This document shows positions 33,963-43,766 of a stretch of DNA of 64,000 bases, piece by piece (the first letter of the stretch is position 1; every line of letters starts with the position of its first letter). Under the pieces are notes generated by a model. It searched no databases. It saw only the letters and a list, made by a program, of their open reading frames with translations, and had not been told where the DNA came from. Source of the stretch: JAVBOW01 sp031550125 (GTDB taxonomy: Bacteria > Bacteroidota > Bacteroidia > Bacteroidales > Rikenellaceae); NCBI GenBank assembly GCA_031550125.1, contig JAVBOW010000015.1, forward strand, positions 7,591 to 71,590. Direction: 5' to 3'. The position numbers were made by a program, and so were the translations under genes.

Positions 33963-36245
33963 ATGGAACGTACTCCGGAATCAGCAAATAAGAAACAACA
34001 CGAGGTTTCTTTGATCGAATGGGTAGCCCGTTTCGCGCACCACTGGAAAGTGTTTCTGATCACTATAGTGGTTTCCATCTCATGCGCCTACGTTTATCTG
34101 CGTTATACGACACCGCTTTACAGGGTCAACGCCAAGATAATAATAAACGACCCGGCGAAAGGGCAGTCGGGGATAGAGGTGAGCGTGTTCAGCGACATAA
34201 CCGCCGGACAGTCCCAGCACGCCGGGGGCGTGGATAAAGAGATAGAGATACTCACTTCGGGCTCGCTCAACCGCAAGGTGGTTGACAGCCTCAACTACAA
34301 TATCTCATATTTCCGCGAGGGACGCCTGAAAGATATCGAGCTTTACAAACGCACTCCCGTGCATGTGCGTATCAGGGAATTCGTAAACACGGGCATTATC
34401 ATAATAGACAAAAAGGATGACGATAAATTTATCGTCAGCTCGATTGACGGCAATTTCAAGTATATCACACCGCCCGACGTTTATTTCAAATCGCCCTGGG
34501 GGACCATATGCCTCTCGCCCGACAGGTTGAGCAGCATCGAATATCCCATCACCGTAAGGATAGGCAACCCCTCGTCGGTACCCGACATATCCGTAACGCC
34601 ATCCCGCAGCTCGGCGAGCGTATTCAACATATCTACCACCACTCCCTGTCCCGAGAAAGGCGTCGATTTCATAAACGCCCTCATAGCCGTCTATAACAGG
34701 GAGGCCGTGATGGAGAAGAACATGGTGGCCGTCAACACCACTAACTTCATAGACGAGCGCCTCAGCATAATCTCGGGCGAGCTGAACGACGCGGAGCGGG
34801 ATGTGGACAGCTACAAGCAGGCGCACGGCCTGACGGATCCCACCGCCGAGGCGCAAATGTTCCTGTCCACGTCGGAAGATTACTCCAAGAAGGTGTCCGA
34901 GACGGAAATGCAGCGCAACCTGCTGCTGACGGTAAAGTCCGTCCTTGTCTCTTCTGACAGCGAAAGCGATGTGATCCCGTCGAATACCGGCCTTACCGAT
35001 CCAACCATACTTTACCTGCTCGGAAAATACAACGAGGAGGTCCTGCAGAAGAAACGTATGACCGCCGGAATGTTGCCCGGCAACCCCAAACTCAAGGAGT
35101 ATAACCAGCATATAGCTTCGCTCAGGGACGACCTGGTGAGGGGCATAAACGTCTCGCTGGCAAGTATGGAGCTGACCATAAAGACGCTGCGCCAGCAGGA
35201 ATTCATATATGACGCGAGGGTGAGGGCGCTCTCCTCCCAGGAGCGCGAATCACGCGAACTTTACCGCCAGAAGGAGATCAAGGAGTCGCTGTTCGTCTAT
35301 CTGCTGCAGAAACGCGAGGAGACGGGTCTGACCATGATGCTGGCTACGCCCAACGTGAAGATCATCGACAGCGCCTCCAGCTCGCCGAGGCCCGTATCGC
35401 CCGATTCCCAGAAGGTTATGTTCGGCAGTATATTGCTCGGACTGATACTTCCGTTCCTGTGGATCTATCTGCGTAGCCTGTTCGATATGAAGGTGCGCCA
35501 TAAGCAGGATGTGGCCCAGTTGCTCGAGATCCCTTTCCTGGGCGATATCCCCGAGGCCAAGAATTCGGAGCCGTTCCAGGTGAACCACCTGCGCTCGTCC
35601 ATAGCCGAGAAATTCAGGATAGTGGTCGCAAACCTGAACTTTATCTCCAATAACCGCAACAAGGTGGTGCTTGTCACCTCGTCGAGCAGCGGCGAGGGCA
35701 AGAGCTTCGTGTCGCGCAACCTAGCGCTCAGTCTGGCCACGTCGGGCAAAAAGTGCCTGCTTGTGGATATGGACATCCGTAAATCGCAGATGAGCAAGGT
35801 GGTTTCGTACAACGCCCAGAAAGATATGGTGCTGTACCTGGCCGAGCCGTCCACCCGTCTCGATGAGATAGTGGACAGGTCGGGGGCGATACATAAGAAC
35901 CTGGATATCATACTAACGCGCATTTTCCCACCCAACCCTGCGGAATTGCTCGCCTCGTCGCGCCTGGACGATTTCTTCAACGAAGTGACCTCATTGTACG
36001 ACTACATCATAGTGGATACGCCGCCGGTAGGGTTGGTAGCCGACACTTTCCGCATAAACCAGTTCGCTTCGTGCGGCATATTCGTCACGAGGCTCAACAA
36101 TACATACAAGGAAGACCTCAGGGAAGCTAACAGGATCTACCGCGACAAACGCCTTACCAAGTTGTCCTACATCCTCAACGGAGTGAAGTACGGCAAACAG
36201 TACGGCTACCATAATAAGGGGATGTATTACCTCGACGAGGCTTAG
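33963..36245 (+). CDS. wzc: Wzc-type tyrosine kinase / chain-length regulator
   Basis: 760 aa from ATG 33963. N-terminal Wzz domain with two flanking membrane spans (about 20-40 and 490-510), long coiled-coil periplasmic part, GNVR-like segment. C-terminal BY-kinase: Walker A SSSSGEGKS (about 573-581), Walker A' CLLVDMDIRKSQMSK, Walker B YDYIIVDTPPVGLVADT, and a Tyr cluster at the very end (YGKQYGYHNKGMYYLDEA) for autophosphorylation. It controls polymer length and export with Wza. Kinase and co-polymerase are fused in one protein. Confidence 0.95.
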   Translation: MERTPESANKKQHEVSLIEWVARFAHHWKVFLITIVVSISCAYVYLRYTTPLYRVNAKIIINDPAKGQSGIEVSVFSDITAGQSQHAGGVDKEIEILTSGSLNRKVVDSLNYNISYFREGRLKDIELYKRTPVHVRIREFVNTGIIIIDKKDDDKFIVSSIDGNFKYITPPDVYFKSPWGTICLSPDRLSSIEYPITVRIGNPSSVPDISVTPSRSSASVFNISTTTPCPEKGVDFINALIAVYNREAVMEKNMVAVNTTNFIDERLSIISGELNDAERDVDSYKQAHGLTDPTAEAQMFLSTSEDYSKKVSETEMQRNLLLTVKSVLVSSDSESDVIPSNTGLTDPTILYLLGKYNEEVLQKKRMTAGMLPGNPKLKEYNQHIASLRDDLVRGINVSLASMELTIKTLRQQEFIYDARVRALSSQERESRELYRQKEIKESLFVYLLQKREETGLTMMLATPNVKIIDSASSSPRPVSPDSQKVMFGSILLGLILPFLWIYLRSLFDMKVRHKQDVAQLLEIPFLGDIPEAKNSEPFQVNHLRSSIAEKFRIVVANLNFISNNRNKVVLVTSSSSGEGKSFVSRNLALSLATSGKKCLLVDMDIRKSQMSKVVSYNAQKDMVLYLAEPSTRLDEIVDRSGAIHKNLDIILTRIFPPNPAELLASSRLDDFFNEVTSLYDYIIVDTPPVGLVADTFRINQFASCGIFVTRLNNTYKEDLREANRIYRDKRLTKLSYILNGVKYGKQYGYHNKGMYYLDEA

Positions 36246-36272
36246 GCCTTTTACAATCTATCCCGCGTGGGA

Positions 36273-37820
36273 ATGAAAGGAAATGTATCACTGAGGAGAC
36301 AAGCTCTTGCGAGCCTTCTATGGGCTTCGTTGCAGCAGGTGAGCGGCCAGGCCATAAACTTCGTCGTGTCGATGGTGCTTGCGCGCCTGCTGTTGCCGGA
36401 CGATTACGGCCTGATGGGGATGATCTACATCTTCATCACTATCAGCTCCTCGTTGGCCGAGGCCGGAATGAGCAGTTCCCTGGTCAGGATGCGGCGGCCG
36501 CGCCAGGAGGATTACTCCACGGTGTTCTTCGGCAATCTGTTCCTTTGCCTGCTTATGTACGCCGTGATATTCGTCGCGGCACCGTTCATAGCGAACTTCT
36601 ACGGGAAAGAGGTACTCACTTGCATCATACGGGTTTACAGCGTAACGATAATTCTCAACTCCGTTTCCGCGGTGCAGGTGGCCAGGATGGTCAAAAAACT
36701 GCGTTTCAAGAAACAGATGACCCTCTCCATCCCCTCGCTGGTGGCCAACGCAGCGGTGAGCATAATACTGGCCTGGATGGGCTACGGGGTTTGGAGTCTT
36801 GTGTGGGGCGGGGTGGCTAAATCGGCGGTCTATTCGGCTCAGTTGTGGATCTATTCGCGCTGGCGTCCGTCGCCGGTATTCGTCCGCGAATCCTTCGACA
36901 GGCATTTCGGTTTCGGGATGAAGATGGTGGCCACCAACCTGCTCAGCTCGCTGTCCGCTTCGCTGTACCCGTTCGTCATAGGCAAGTTTTTCTCGTCCGC
37001 CCAAACTGGATACTTCACTCAGGCCGAAACGCTTAAGCAGCTGCCCATATCTACGCTTATCACCCCGTTGAGCAAGGTGATATACCCCGTTATGTCGAAC
37101 GTGCAGTCCGACGACGGCAAGCTCAGGAATATATACGCCAAGATGGAGCAATTCTGCGTGATCGCCGTATTGCCCATAATGGTTTTGGGTATGGCCCTCT
37201 CCGGACAGGTGCTGCACCTTCTCTTCTCGGAGCGATGGGTGGCCGCCGCGCCTTACCTCGAGATAGCCTGCCTTATTGGGATATTTTCCATGCCGGGCAT
37301 ATGCAATATCTATATATTCAATATAAAAGGCCGAAATGGACTGATGCTCAAGATAAACATAATCGAAAAGGGCATCACCCTGCTGGCTGTGGCCGCGGCT
37401 ATTCCCCTGGGCATTTATTTCGTTCTCTGGAGCAGATTCCTGCTTCAGGTCACGGCTTATTTCGTGATCTCGGGTTTCGTGTGCCGCCTTATAGGCTATA
37501 GTTTCAGAATGCTGGTATGGCATCTCTTGCCGCTGGTATTCATGGGCGCCTTGATGTGGCTGGGCGTGACGGGCCTCGAGATGGCGACAGAAAAGCTGGG
37601 ATACCTTGTCCAGCTTGCCATATGCGTGCCTGCCGGATTGTTGCTGTACGCCGGACTGGTGTTCGTCTTCAGGAGGAACATGCTGGAGGAGATACTGGGA
37701 ATGTTGTCGGATATCCCCGGCTTCGGCAAGATAACCGGCCGTATAATGTGGTGGAAAAACACTCCCCGTACTACGGGTCCGGGAATAGATAACTCGAATT
37801 CCGAAGGGAGCAACTTATAA
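36273..37820 (+). CDS. wzx: Wzx-like polysaccharide flippase
   Basis: 515 aa from ATG 36273 (GTG 36267 is an alternative). 12-14 hydrophobic spans and the oligosaccharide flippase start ALASLLWASLQQVSGQAINFVVSMVLARLLLPDDYGLMGM, the Polysacc_synt_2/3 (MOP superfamily) pattern. Moves undecaprenyl-linked repeat units across the inner membrane. The soluble tail is about 30 residues. The next gene follows after 9 nt. Confidence 0.92.
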   Translation: MKGNVSLRRQALASLLWASLQQVSGQAINFVVSMVLARLLLPDDYGLMGMIYIFITISSSLAEAGMSSSLVRMRRPRQEDYSTVFFGNLFLCLLMYAVIFVAAPFIANFYGKEVLTCIIRVYSVTIILNSVSAVQVARMVKKLRFKKQMTLSIPSLVANAAVSIILAWMGYGVWSLVWGGVAKSAVYSAQLWIYSRWRPSPVFVRESFDRHFGFGMKMVATNLLSSLSASLYPFVIGKFFSSAQTGYFTQAETLKQLPISTLITPLSKVIYPVMSNVQSDDGKLRNIYAKMEQFCVIAVLPIMVLGMALSGQVLHLLFSERWVAAAPYLEIACLIGIFSMPGICNIYIFNIKGRNGLMLKINIIEKGITLLAVAAAIPLGIYFVLWSRFLLQVTAYFVISGFVCRLIGYSFRMLVWHLLPLVFMGALMWLGVTGLEMATEKLGYLVQLAICVPAGLLLYAGLVFVFRRNMLEEILGMLSDIPGFGKITGRIMWWKNTPRTTGPGIDNSNSEGSNL

Positions 37821-37829
37821 TACATCAGT

Positions 37830-38897
37830 ATGAAAATAGTACGCCTTTGTCCGGTTCTGGATTTCGGAGGGATAGAAACCCTGTTCAATAACACCTCCCG
37901 CTGGAGCGACGACAACACATGGACGTTCGTGGCCATAACCACCGGCGGTAATGCCGAACGCACCATACGGAACAACGGTAAGGACGTCTATTGTCTCGGC
38001 TTGCCATGCCGGATACCGAGTCTGCGCGCCATCTGGGGCCTGTGGCGTTTCTTTCGCCGCGAGAAGCCCGACGTGGTACACGCTTCGGGAGTGGAGGCTT
38101 ATGTCCACGGAATAATAGCGGCCTGGCTTGCCGGGGTGCCTGTCAAGGTCGCCGAAGAGGTGGGTATGCCCAAACACAGCGCGCAGGCGAAGGCGGTTAT
38201 CAGGGCCGTACTCAGGCTGGCCGACTATTTTATTGCCATAAACAGCCCTCTGGTGGAGATGTTTTCCGGCCAATATGGGGTTCCGGCGCGAAAGATACGG
38301 CTCATAGGCAGCTTTATTACCGAGACGGAACTCGCTCCCCGACATAGCGAGGAGGGTGTCTTCCGCATGGTGTCGGTCTCCCGTCTGCACCCGATAAAGA
38401 ATATTCCCGCCATCCTGCGCGTAATGCCCGCCCTTACGGCGCGCCATCCGCAGGTTCGTTTCTCGATCGTAGGCAGCGGCCCCCAGGAGGAGGAACTCAA
38501 AGCCATGGCGCAGTCGCTCGGTTTGGCCGGATATGTGGAATTCCCCGGCTACCATAGCGATCCCTATCCGTTCCTGCTCGGAGCCGACCTTTACCTCCAG
38601 CCCTCTTTCAGCGAGGGTTCCAGTCTTTCGCTGCTTGAGGCTATGTACGCCGGCGCTCCGTCGATGGCCACACAGGTGGGAGGCGCTCCCGACGTCATAC
38701 GGGACGGAGAGAACGGCTGGTTGATCGACCCGTACGACGACAACGGCATCATGGAAAAGATAGACCGTATAGTGTCGCTCTCCCCCGAAGAGCGCCGTAA
38801 TGTGGGCGCGCGCGGACACGACACGGTAATGGAAAATTATACGCTGGAAAAATATATAGGTAACCTTCTTGCGGTTTATACCGCAAAGCATAAATAA
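37830..38897 (+). CDS. GT4 glycosyltransferase (first of five)
   Basis: 355 aa. N-terminal LCPVLDFGGIETLF is the acceptor-side loop, and the C-terminal domain has MVSVSRLHPIKN and the EX7E motif EGSSLSLLE (about 267-275). GT-B fold, retaining, family GT4. It adds one sugar of the repeat unit at the cytoplasmic face; sugar unknown. It shares the GG[IV]E loop and VAEEVG/IAEETS segment with the next gene, so the pair may come from a duplication. Confidence 0.9.
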   Translation: MKIVRLCPVLDFGGIETLFNNTSRWSDDNTWTFVAITTGGNAERTIRNNGKDVYCLGLPCRIPSLRAIWGLWRFFRREKPDVVHASGVEAYVHGIIAAWLAGVPVKVAEEVGMPKHSAQAKAVIRAVLRLADYFIAINSPLVEMFSGQYGVPARKIRLIGSFITETELAPRHSEEGVFRMVSVSRLHPIKNIPAILRVMPALTARHPQVRFSIVGSGPQEEELKAMAQSLGLAGYVEFPGYHSDPYPFLLGADLYLQPSFSEGSSLSLLEAMYAGAPSMATQVGGAPDVIRDGENGWLIDPYDDNGIMEKIDRIVSLSPEERRNVGARGHDTVMENYTLEKYIGNLLAVYTAKHK

Positions 38898-38924
38898 CGA
38901 GGGGGCTTCATTAAAAGAGAACTT

Positions 38925-40070
38925 ATGGCGGGTAAACGGATAAAAATACTTCACGTACAGGAGACGGTCGCCTCCGGCGGGGTGGAAAAACGCAGGCTGC
39001 TGCTGGTTAGCCGCCTGGATAAATCCGTCTATGAGCAGAAGCTGGTTTGCACCGTGGCCAGTGGTCCTATCGCCGAGGCGTTCGCCGGCCAGGGCGTGAA
39101 ACCCGTGCAGATAGGGAAGTTCCGGGGTATTTGGGATATCCCGCGCTACGTGAAACTGATCGGGATTATCAGGGAATACCGCCCCGATATTATCCACGGC
39201 GCGGTATTCGAGGGGGTTACCATGGCCTGCGTGTGCGGTTTCCTTACCCGCGTCCCTGTGGTGATCGCCGAGGAGACGTCCGATCCTCAGAACCGGTCGC
39301 GCAAGGCGGACTTCCTGTTGAGGCTGCTTTGCAAGGCTGCCGACAGGATGGTGGCCATATCCGAGGGAACGAAGCGCTACCTTATCGAGAGGGCCAGGAT
39401 ACCGGCCTCTAAAGTAAGGCTTATAAATAACGGCTGCGACCTTCCCAATCCGGTGGACGCCGGCAGGATCGAAGCGCTGAAGAGCGAATTGGGAATACGC
39501 CCCGGCGATTTCGTAGTGGGAAGCGTGGGACGCCTGTCCAACGACCACAAGCGGTTTACCGACATTATCGAGGCCGTGGCGTCTCTGGGCGATCGTCCGG
39601 ACATAAAGATATTGATCGTGGGCGACGGTCCCGACAGGAAGATGATAGAGGAGTGTGCCGAAAGGCACGGCATGTCCGACAGGCTTATAATGGCGGGCTA
39701 CCAGTGGGACACCACGCCCTATTATATGCTTATGGACCTGTTCTGCCTCGCCTCTTCCAGGGAGGGATTCGGGATAGTGGCCGCGGAGGCCATGTTCAAC
39801 AGGCTGCCGGCGCTGGTCACTTCGGTGGGCGGGTTGAAATATGTCGTCGAAGAGGGCGAGACGGGATATATCGTGCCTCCGTTCGCCCCGCAGGATCTCG
39901 CAGCCAGGATAGACGTCCTGTCGCGCGATGCGGAATTATGCCGCAGGCTCGGAAATAACGGCTATCAAAGGGCTATGCGCGAGTACAGCCCGCAGGCATA
40001 CGTTGCCCGGGTAGACGGCCTGTACAAAGAGTGCATGCAAACCATAGGCGGCAAGGAGAAGAAGGCATGA
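38925..40070 (+). CDS. GT4 glycosyltransferase (second)
   Basis: 381 aa. KILHVQETVASGGVEKRRL, VIAEETSDPQN, VGSVGRLSNDHKRFTDI, and EX7E motif EGFGIVAAE are clear GT4 marks. Its stop TGA overlaps the ATG of the next gene. Cytoplasmic, part of the EPS assembly line. Confidence 0.9.
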   Translation: MAGKRIKILHVQETVASGGVEKRRLLLVSRLDKSVYEQKLVCTVASGPIAEAFAGQGVKPVQIGKFRGIWDIPRYVKLIGIIREYRPDIIHGAVFEGVTMACVCGFLTRVPVVIAEETSDPQNRSRKADFLLRLLCKAADRMVAISEGTKRYLIERARIPASKVRLINNGCDLPNPVDAGRIEALKSELGIRPGDFVVGSVGRLSNDHKRFTDIIEAVASLGDRPDIKILIVGDGPDRKMIEECAERHGMSDRLIMAGYQWDTTPYYMLMDLFCLASSREGFGIVAAEAMFNRLPALVTSVGGLKYVVEEGETGYIVPPFAPQDLAARIDVLSRDAELCRRLGNNGYQRAMREYSPQAYVARVDGLYKECMQTIGGKEKKA

Positions 40071-41302
40071 CCAGGATATTATTCATAACGTGGGACGGTC
40101 CCCAGACCAATTACCTCGAGGGGTTGTTCTATCCCATATTCCGCGCTATAGGAGAGCGGGCCGGGATAGAGTTCCATGTGCTTCAATTTACAAGCGCCGA
40201 TAGCATGGCCGCCGGACGTATCGGCGAGGTTTCGGCCGGGTACGGCTTCCGCTACACCGCCGTCAGCACGGCGTCGGGCTTACATCCGGCCGCAGGTGTT
40301 GCGCGCGCACTGCTGTCCGGGGGTAGCCTGATAGCGCGCTACGCGGCAGAGAACGATATAGATATTCTTATGCCGCGCAGCACCATGCCCGCGCTGATGA
40401 CGCTCGGCGCGATGCGTAAACGCCGCGGTATGAAGGTACTCTTCGATGCGGACGGCTTGCCCGTAGAGGAGAGGGTCGATTTCGCGGGGCTGAAAAAGGG
40501 AGGGCTGATGTACCGCATACTCAAAGGGATAGAAACCCGCATGCTCCGCAAGGCCGATGCGGTTATAACGCGCTCGATGAGGGCCGCCGATATACACATA
40601 AACAACATAGGCGAATCCGCAAGGCCGAAATTCTTTGTGGTGACCAACGGCCGCGATCCGGGCTTTTTCCGTCCCGACGCCGCGCGCCGCGAGGAGTATC
40701 GCCGGCGTTTGGGCGTCGCTCCCGGCTCCACGGTTTTCGTCTACTGCGGGTCGATAGGGCCGCAATACCTTCCAGGAGAGATGTTGGCCATATTCGCGGG
40801 ATACAAAAAGAGACATCCCGACGCTAAGTTCCTCGTGCTTACGGGAGGCCGCTTCCCTTTGGAGGAGCTGTCGCCCGCCGAGTGGCGCAAAGACGTCGCG
40901 GTAATGCACAGCCCTTACGGAGAGCTGCCCGGCTGGCTCGACGCGGCCGACATAGCTTTCGGGTTGAGGCAGCCTTCGTACAGCATGCAGGGAGTGGCCC
41001 CCATAAAGTTGGGCGAGTACCTGATGATGGGCCTGCCTACGATCGCATCGGCCGGCATAGGCGATACGGAAACCGTCCTGGGCGGAGTGGACGGCGTAAG
41101 GCTGTACGACCATAACGACCCCTGCCGAGTGGAAGCCGCGGTGGATTGGTGCGACGGACTGTCGGCCCGTCGTCCGGCGATAAGCGAATTCGGGGTCGCC
41201 AACTTTTCGGTGGACGAAAGCGCGAGACGTTACATGAAAGCCATAGAATACGTCTTGCCGGAAGCGGCGGACATGAAGGCGGCCGCGACGGCAGGCAAAT
41301 AA
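40067..41302 (+). CDS. GT4-like glycosyltransferase (third)
   Basis: 411 aa from ATG 40067, overlapping the previous stop as ATGA; the longer open frame to 40031 is not needed. Begins ILFITWDGPQTNYLEGLFYP. C-terminal half has VFVYCGSIGPQYLPGEMLAIF and IKLGEYLMMGLPTIAS, a GT-B nucleotide-sugar site in which the usual EX7E is replaced by a KLGEY pattern. Sugar specificity unknown. Confidence 0.82.
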   Translation: MTRILFITWDGPQTNYLEGLFYPIFRAIGERAGIEFHVLQFTSADSMAAGRIGEVSAGYGFRYTAVSTASGLHPAAGVARALLSGGSLIARYAAENDIDILMPRSTMPALMTLGAMRKRRGMKVLFDADGLPVEERVDFAGLKKGGLMYRILKGIETRMLRKADAVITRSMRAADIHINNIGESARPKFFVVTNGRDPGFFRPDAARREEYRRRLGVAPGSTVFVYCGSIGPQYLPGEMLAIFAGYKKRHPDAKFLVLTGGRFPLEELSPAEWRKDVAVMHSPYGELPGWLDAADIAFGLRQPSYSMQGVAPIKLGEYLMMGLPTIASAGIGDTETVLGGVDGVRLYDHNDPCRVEAAVDWCDGLSARRPAISEFGVANFSVDESARRYMKAIEYVLPEAADMKAAATAGK

Positions 41303-41323
41303 AAATACTGAAAAAAGATATAA

Positions 41324-42595
41324 ATGACCGGTTCAAACGTAGAGGATACCGTACGGGGCAAGCGATTCGTCTTCCTGACCATGAACGACATGACCAGGGA
41401 CGGCGGCGGCCCTGTGCGCATATACGGATTGCTCAACGCCTTGGCCGGGAAGGGCTGCGAGGTGACCCTGCTCTCCAATTCCACGCATATTAAGCAACTC
41501 GGCCCGGATGTACGCAACATCTTTATCGGACGCAAATTTACCCCGGGTCAAAAAAGGATGATACAGGCCCTGGTCGCTTGGCTGCCCGCGTGGGCGGCGG
41601 CGCTTTTCTTCCGTAGGACGTTGCGCCTTACGGCAGAGCGCCTTGGCGGCGCAAAGGAGATCTACTCTTTCGAATATCTGGATAATACGCTGGCTTACCT
41701 GCTTAAAAAACAGGGATTCATTGACCGTTACGTAAACGACATCCACGGGATGGCCCCCCTTGAGTTCGAGTCGCAGATAATAAGGGCGTCTAATCTCCTC
41801 GACAGGCTCAGGTTCAAACTAAAACGCCTTTCAGCCCGGAAGCTCGACAGGAAAGTGTTCAGTTCGGCTTCGGGCCTGATATATGCCAGTGACGCCATGC
41901 AGGAATATTACGAGCGTAATATCATCTCGGGCAAAAAGCCCGCCTCTATCATCCTCCCTTTCGTTTCCGGAGGCGACGTGAACGGCAAACCCGATCAGGA
42001 ATTGGCCGAGGCCCTGAGGGAGAAATATTCGCTCTCGGCCGGCGATTTCGTCTTCCTCTTTGCGGGCAGCTATAAGGCCACGGGCGGCGTCGACTGGCTT
42101 ATAGACGCTTTCGAACGCATACGCGACCAGGAGCCTCGCGTCAAACTTATGCTGATAGGCAACACAGGGCCTATGTACCAGCATTGCATGCGGAAGGTCC
42201 GTCAGAGCGAATACCGCGCGTCGATTATCACCATCGAAAAGATCCCGTACAGCCAGCTGCTGACTTACCAGAGCCTGGCCAATGTGGTGGTTTGCCCCGA
42301 CCAGGCCAATAACTATTCGGAATATATCATCCATACTAAATATTTCGACGCCATGTGGTCTGATAAGCCTGTCATCAACGGCAATTTCGCGGCGGTCAGG
42401 CAGATCAATCCCGACGAGAGGCTCTCGCTCTCTTTCGACCCTTCGAGTCCGGACGATCTCTACCGCACCATGAAACGCAGCGTGGACGACTATGCGCGCC
42501 TGTCCGAAAAATATGCCCGCACGAGCGATTATTTAAGGAAGAACCTGACTTACCCGTCATTGGCCGGCAGGCTGGTGGAATTTAACGGCAGATAG
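41324..42595 (+). CDS. GT4-like glycosyltransferase (fourth)
   Basis: 423 aa. FVFLTMNDMTRDGGGPVRIYGLLNAL is the N-domain start; FLFAGSYKATGGVDWLIDAF and the C-terminal SEYIIHTKYFDAMWSDKPVING replace the usual EX7E core. GT-B-like, divergent. The open frame ends 1 nt before the polymerase gene. Confidence 0.78.
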   Translation: MTGSNVEDTVRGKRFVFLTMNDMTRDGGGPVRIYGLLNALAGKGCEVTLLSNSTHIKQLGPDVRNIFIGRKFTPGQKRMIQALVAWLPAWAAALFFRRTLRLTAERLGGAKEIYSFEYLDNTLAYLLKKQGFIDRYVNDIHGMAPLEFESQIIRASNLLDRLRFKLKRLSARKLDRKVFSSASGLIYASDAMQEYYERNIISGKKPASIILPFVSGGDVNGKPDQELAEALREKYSLSAGDFVFLFAGSYKATGGVDWLIDAFERIRDQEPRVKLMLIGNTGPMYQHCMRKVRQSEYRASIITIEKIPYSQLLTYQSLANVVVCPDQANNYSEYIIHTKYFDAMWSDKPVINGNFAAVRQINPDERLSLSFDPSSPDDLYRTMKRSVDDYARLSEKYARTSDYLRKNLTYPSLAGRLVEFNGR

Positions 42596-42596
42596 T

Positions 42597-43766
42597 ATGG
42601 AGATATTCGACCTGTGCATATTCCTGCTGGTTGCCATGGCGGGACTGAAGATAGCCGATTCGTTCGACGTGACGGATTACGACAGGCGTATATTGCGCTG
42701 GCTGTGGGGTTACCACTTGCTGTTCGGCGTGATATTCTGGGCTTACATATCCTTCGGCGCAGGCGGCGACGCTTACGGCTATTGGGCTATGGGACGCTAC
42801 ATTCCGTTTCCGGCAATATTTGAGCGGATGTGGACGGAGCCGACGTATTTCATTATTGCGCTCTGTTATTTTCCCGCCGGGGTACTCGGGCTGTCTTTCT
42901 TTGCCACTTCCATGCTGTTTTGCCTGGCGGGCTATATCGGCGTGGCAATGTTTTACGTGCTGTATGAGCGCCTTGTCCCGTTCAACTCCCGGATAGGCGG
43001 CTACGACATATTCCCGATGATATTTTTCCTGCCCAATATGCATTTCTGGTCTTCGGGGCTGGGCAAGGATTCGTTGCTGTTCATGTGCATAGGGTTGTTC
43101 TTCTTTAGTTTGCAGAAACCGTTGAAATATATTCCCGGATTGCTTATCAGCCTGGGGCTTTCCTACCTTGTGCGTCCCCACATAACGTTCTTCATGCTGA
43201 TTGCCGTAGGCGTGGGCTTCCTTATGGACGGAAGGCTGAAAACCTACCAGAAAGTTATCGCCATGTCCGTGTTCGCCGCGGTGGGTTTCTGGGTTTTCGG
43301 AAAGATGGCCGACTTCCTTAAGATACAGGAGATGTCGTCGGAACAACTCAGCAATTTCACCCAGTCGAGGGTGTCTAACCTTAGCCGCGCCAGCGTGGGG
43401 TCGGCCGTGGATATAGGCTCGTATCCACTTCCTCTGAAAGTTTTCACATTCCTTTTCCGCCCCCTTTTCTTCGACGCCAGGAATGTAATGTCGCTGGCCG
43501 CTTCGGCCGAGAACCTGCTGCTGTTCGTGATGTTTTGCCGTATGGTGGCCTCCAAGCCGCTGGCCGCGTTCAAGCAGGGCGGCTATATAATTAAATCCTC
43601 GTTGTTCTTCGTTATCTTCGGTTCCGTGGCGTGCAGTATGATAATGAGCAATCTGGGGATCATTATGCGCCAGAAAAACATGTTCGTGCCACTTTTGTTG
43701 CTATTTATAGGTTGGGTGCTTGCCCAAAAAGAGAGATTGCAGGGGATTGAAACTGAACCCACATAA
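42597..43766 (+). CDS. Wzy-like polysaccharide polymerase
   Basis: 389 aa with about 9-11 membrane spans. Conserved-looking loops are FGAGGDAYGYWAMGRYIPF (first periplasmic loop) and FLPNMHFWSSGLGKDSLLF. Its position between flippase, transferases and its topology mark it as the likely polymerase linking repeat units at the periplasmic face. No motif is diagnostic, so this is an inference from topology and context. Its stop overlaps the next start by one base. Confidence 0.72.
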   Translation: MEIFDLCIFLLVAMAGLKIADSFDVTDYDRRILRWLWGYHLLFGVIFWAYISFGAGGDAYGYWAMGRYIPFPAIFERMWTEPTYFIIALCYFPAGVLGLSFFATSMLFCLAGYIGVAMFYVLYERLVPFNSRIGGYDIFPMIFFLPNMHFWSSGLGKDSLLFMCIGLFFFSLQKPLKYIPGLLISLGLSYLVRPHITFFMLIAVGVGFLMDGRLKTYQKVIAMSVFAAVGFWVFGKMADFLKIQEMSSEQLSNFTQSRVSNLSRASVGSAVDIGSYPLPLKVFTFLFRPLFFDARNVMSLAASAENLLLFVMFCRMVASKPLAAFKQGGYIIKSSLFFVIFGSVACSMIMSNLGIIMRQKNMFVPLLLLFIGWVLAQKERLQGIETEPT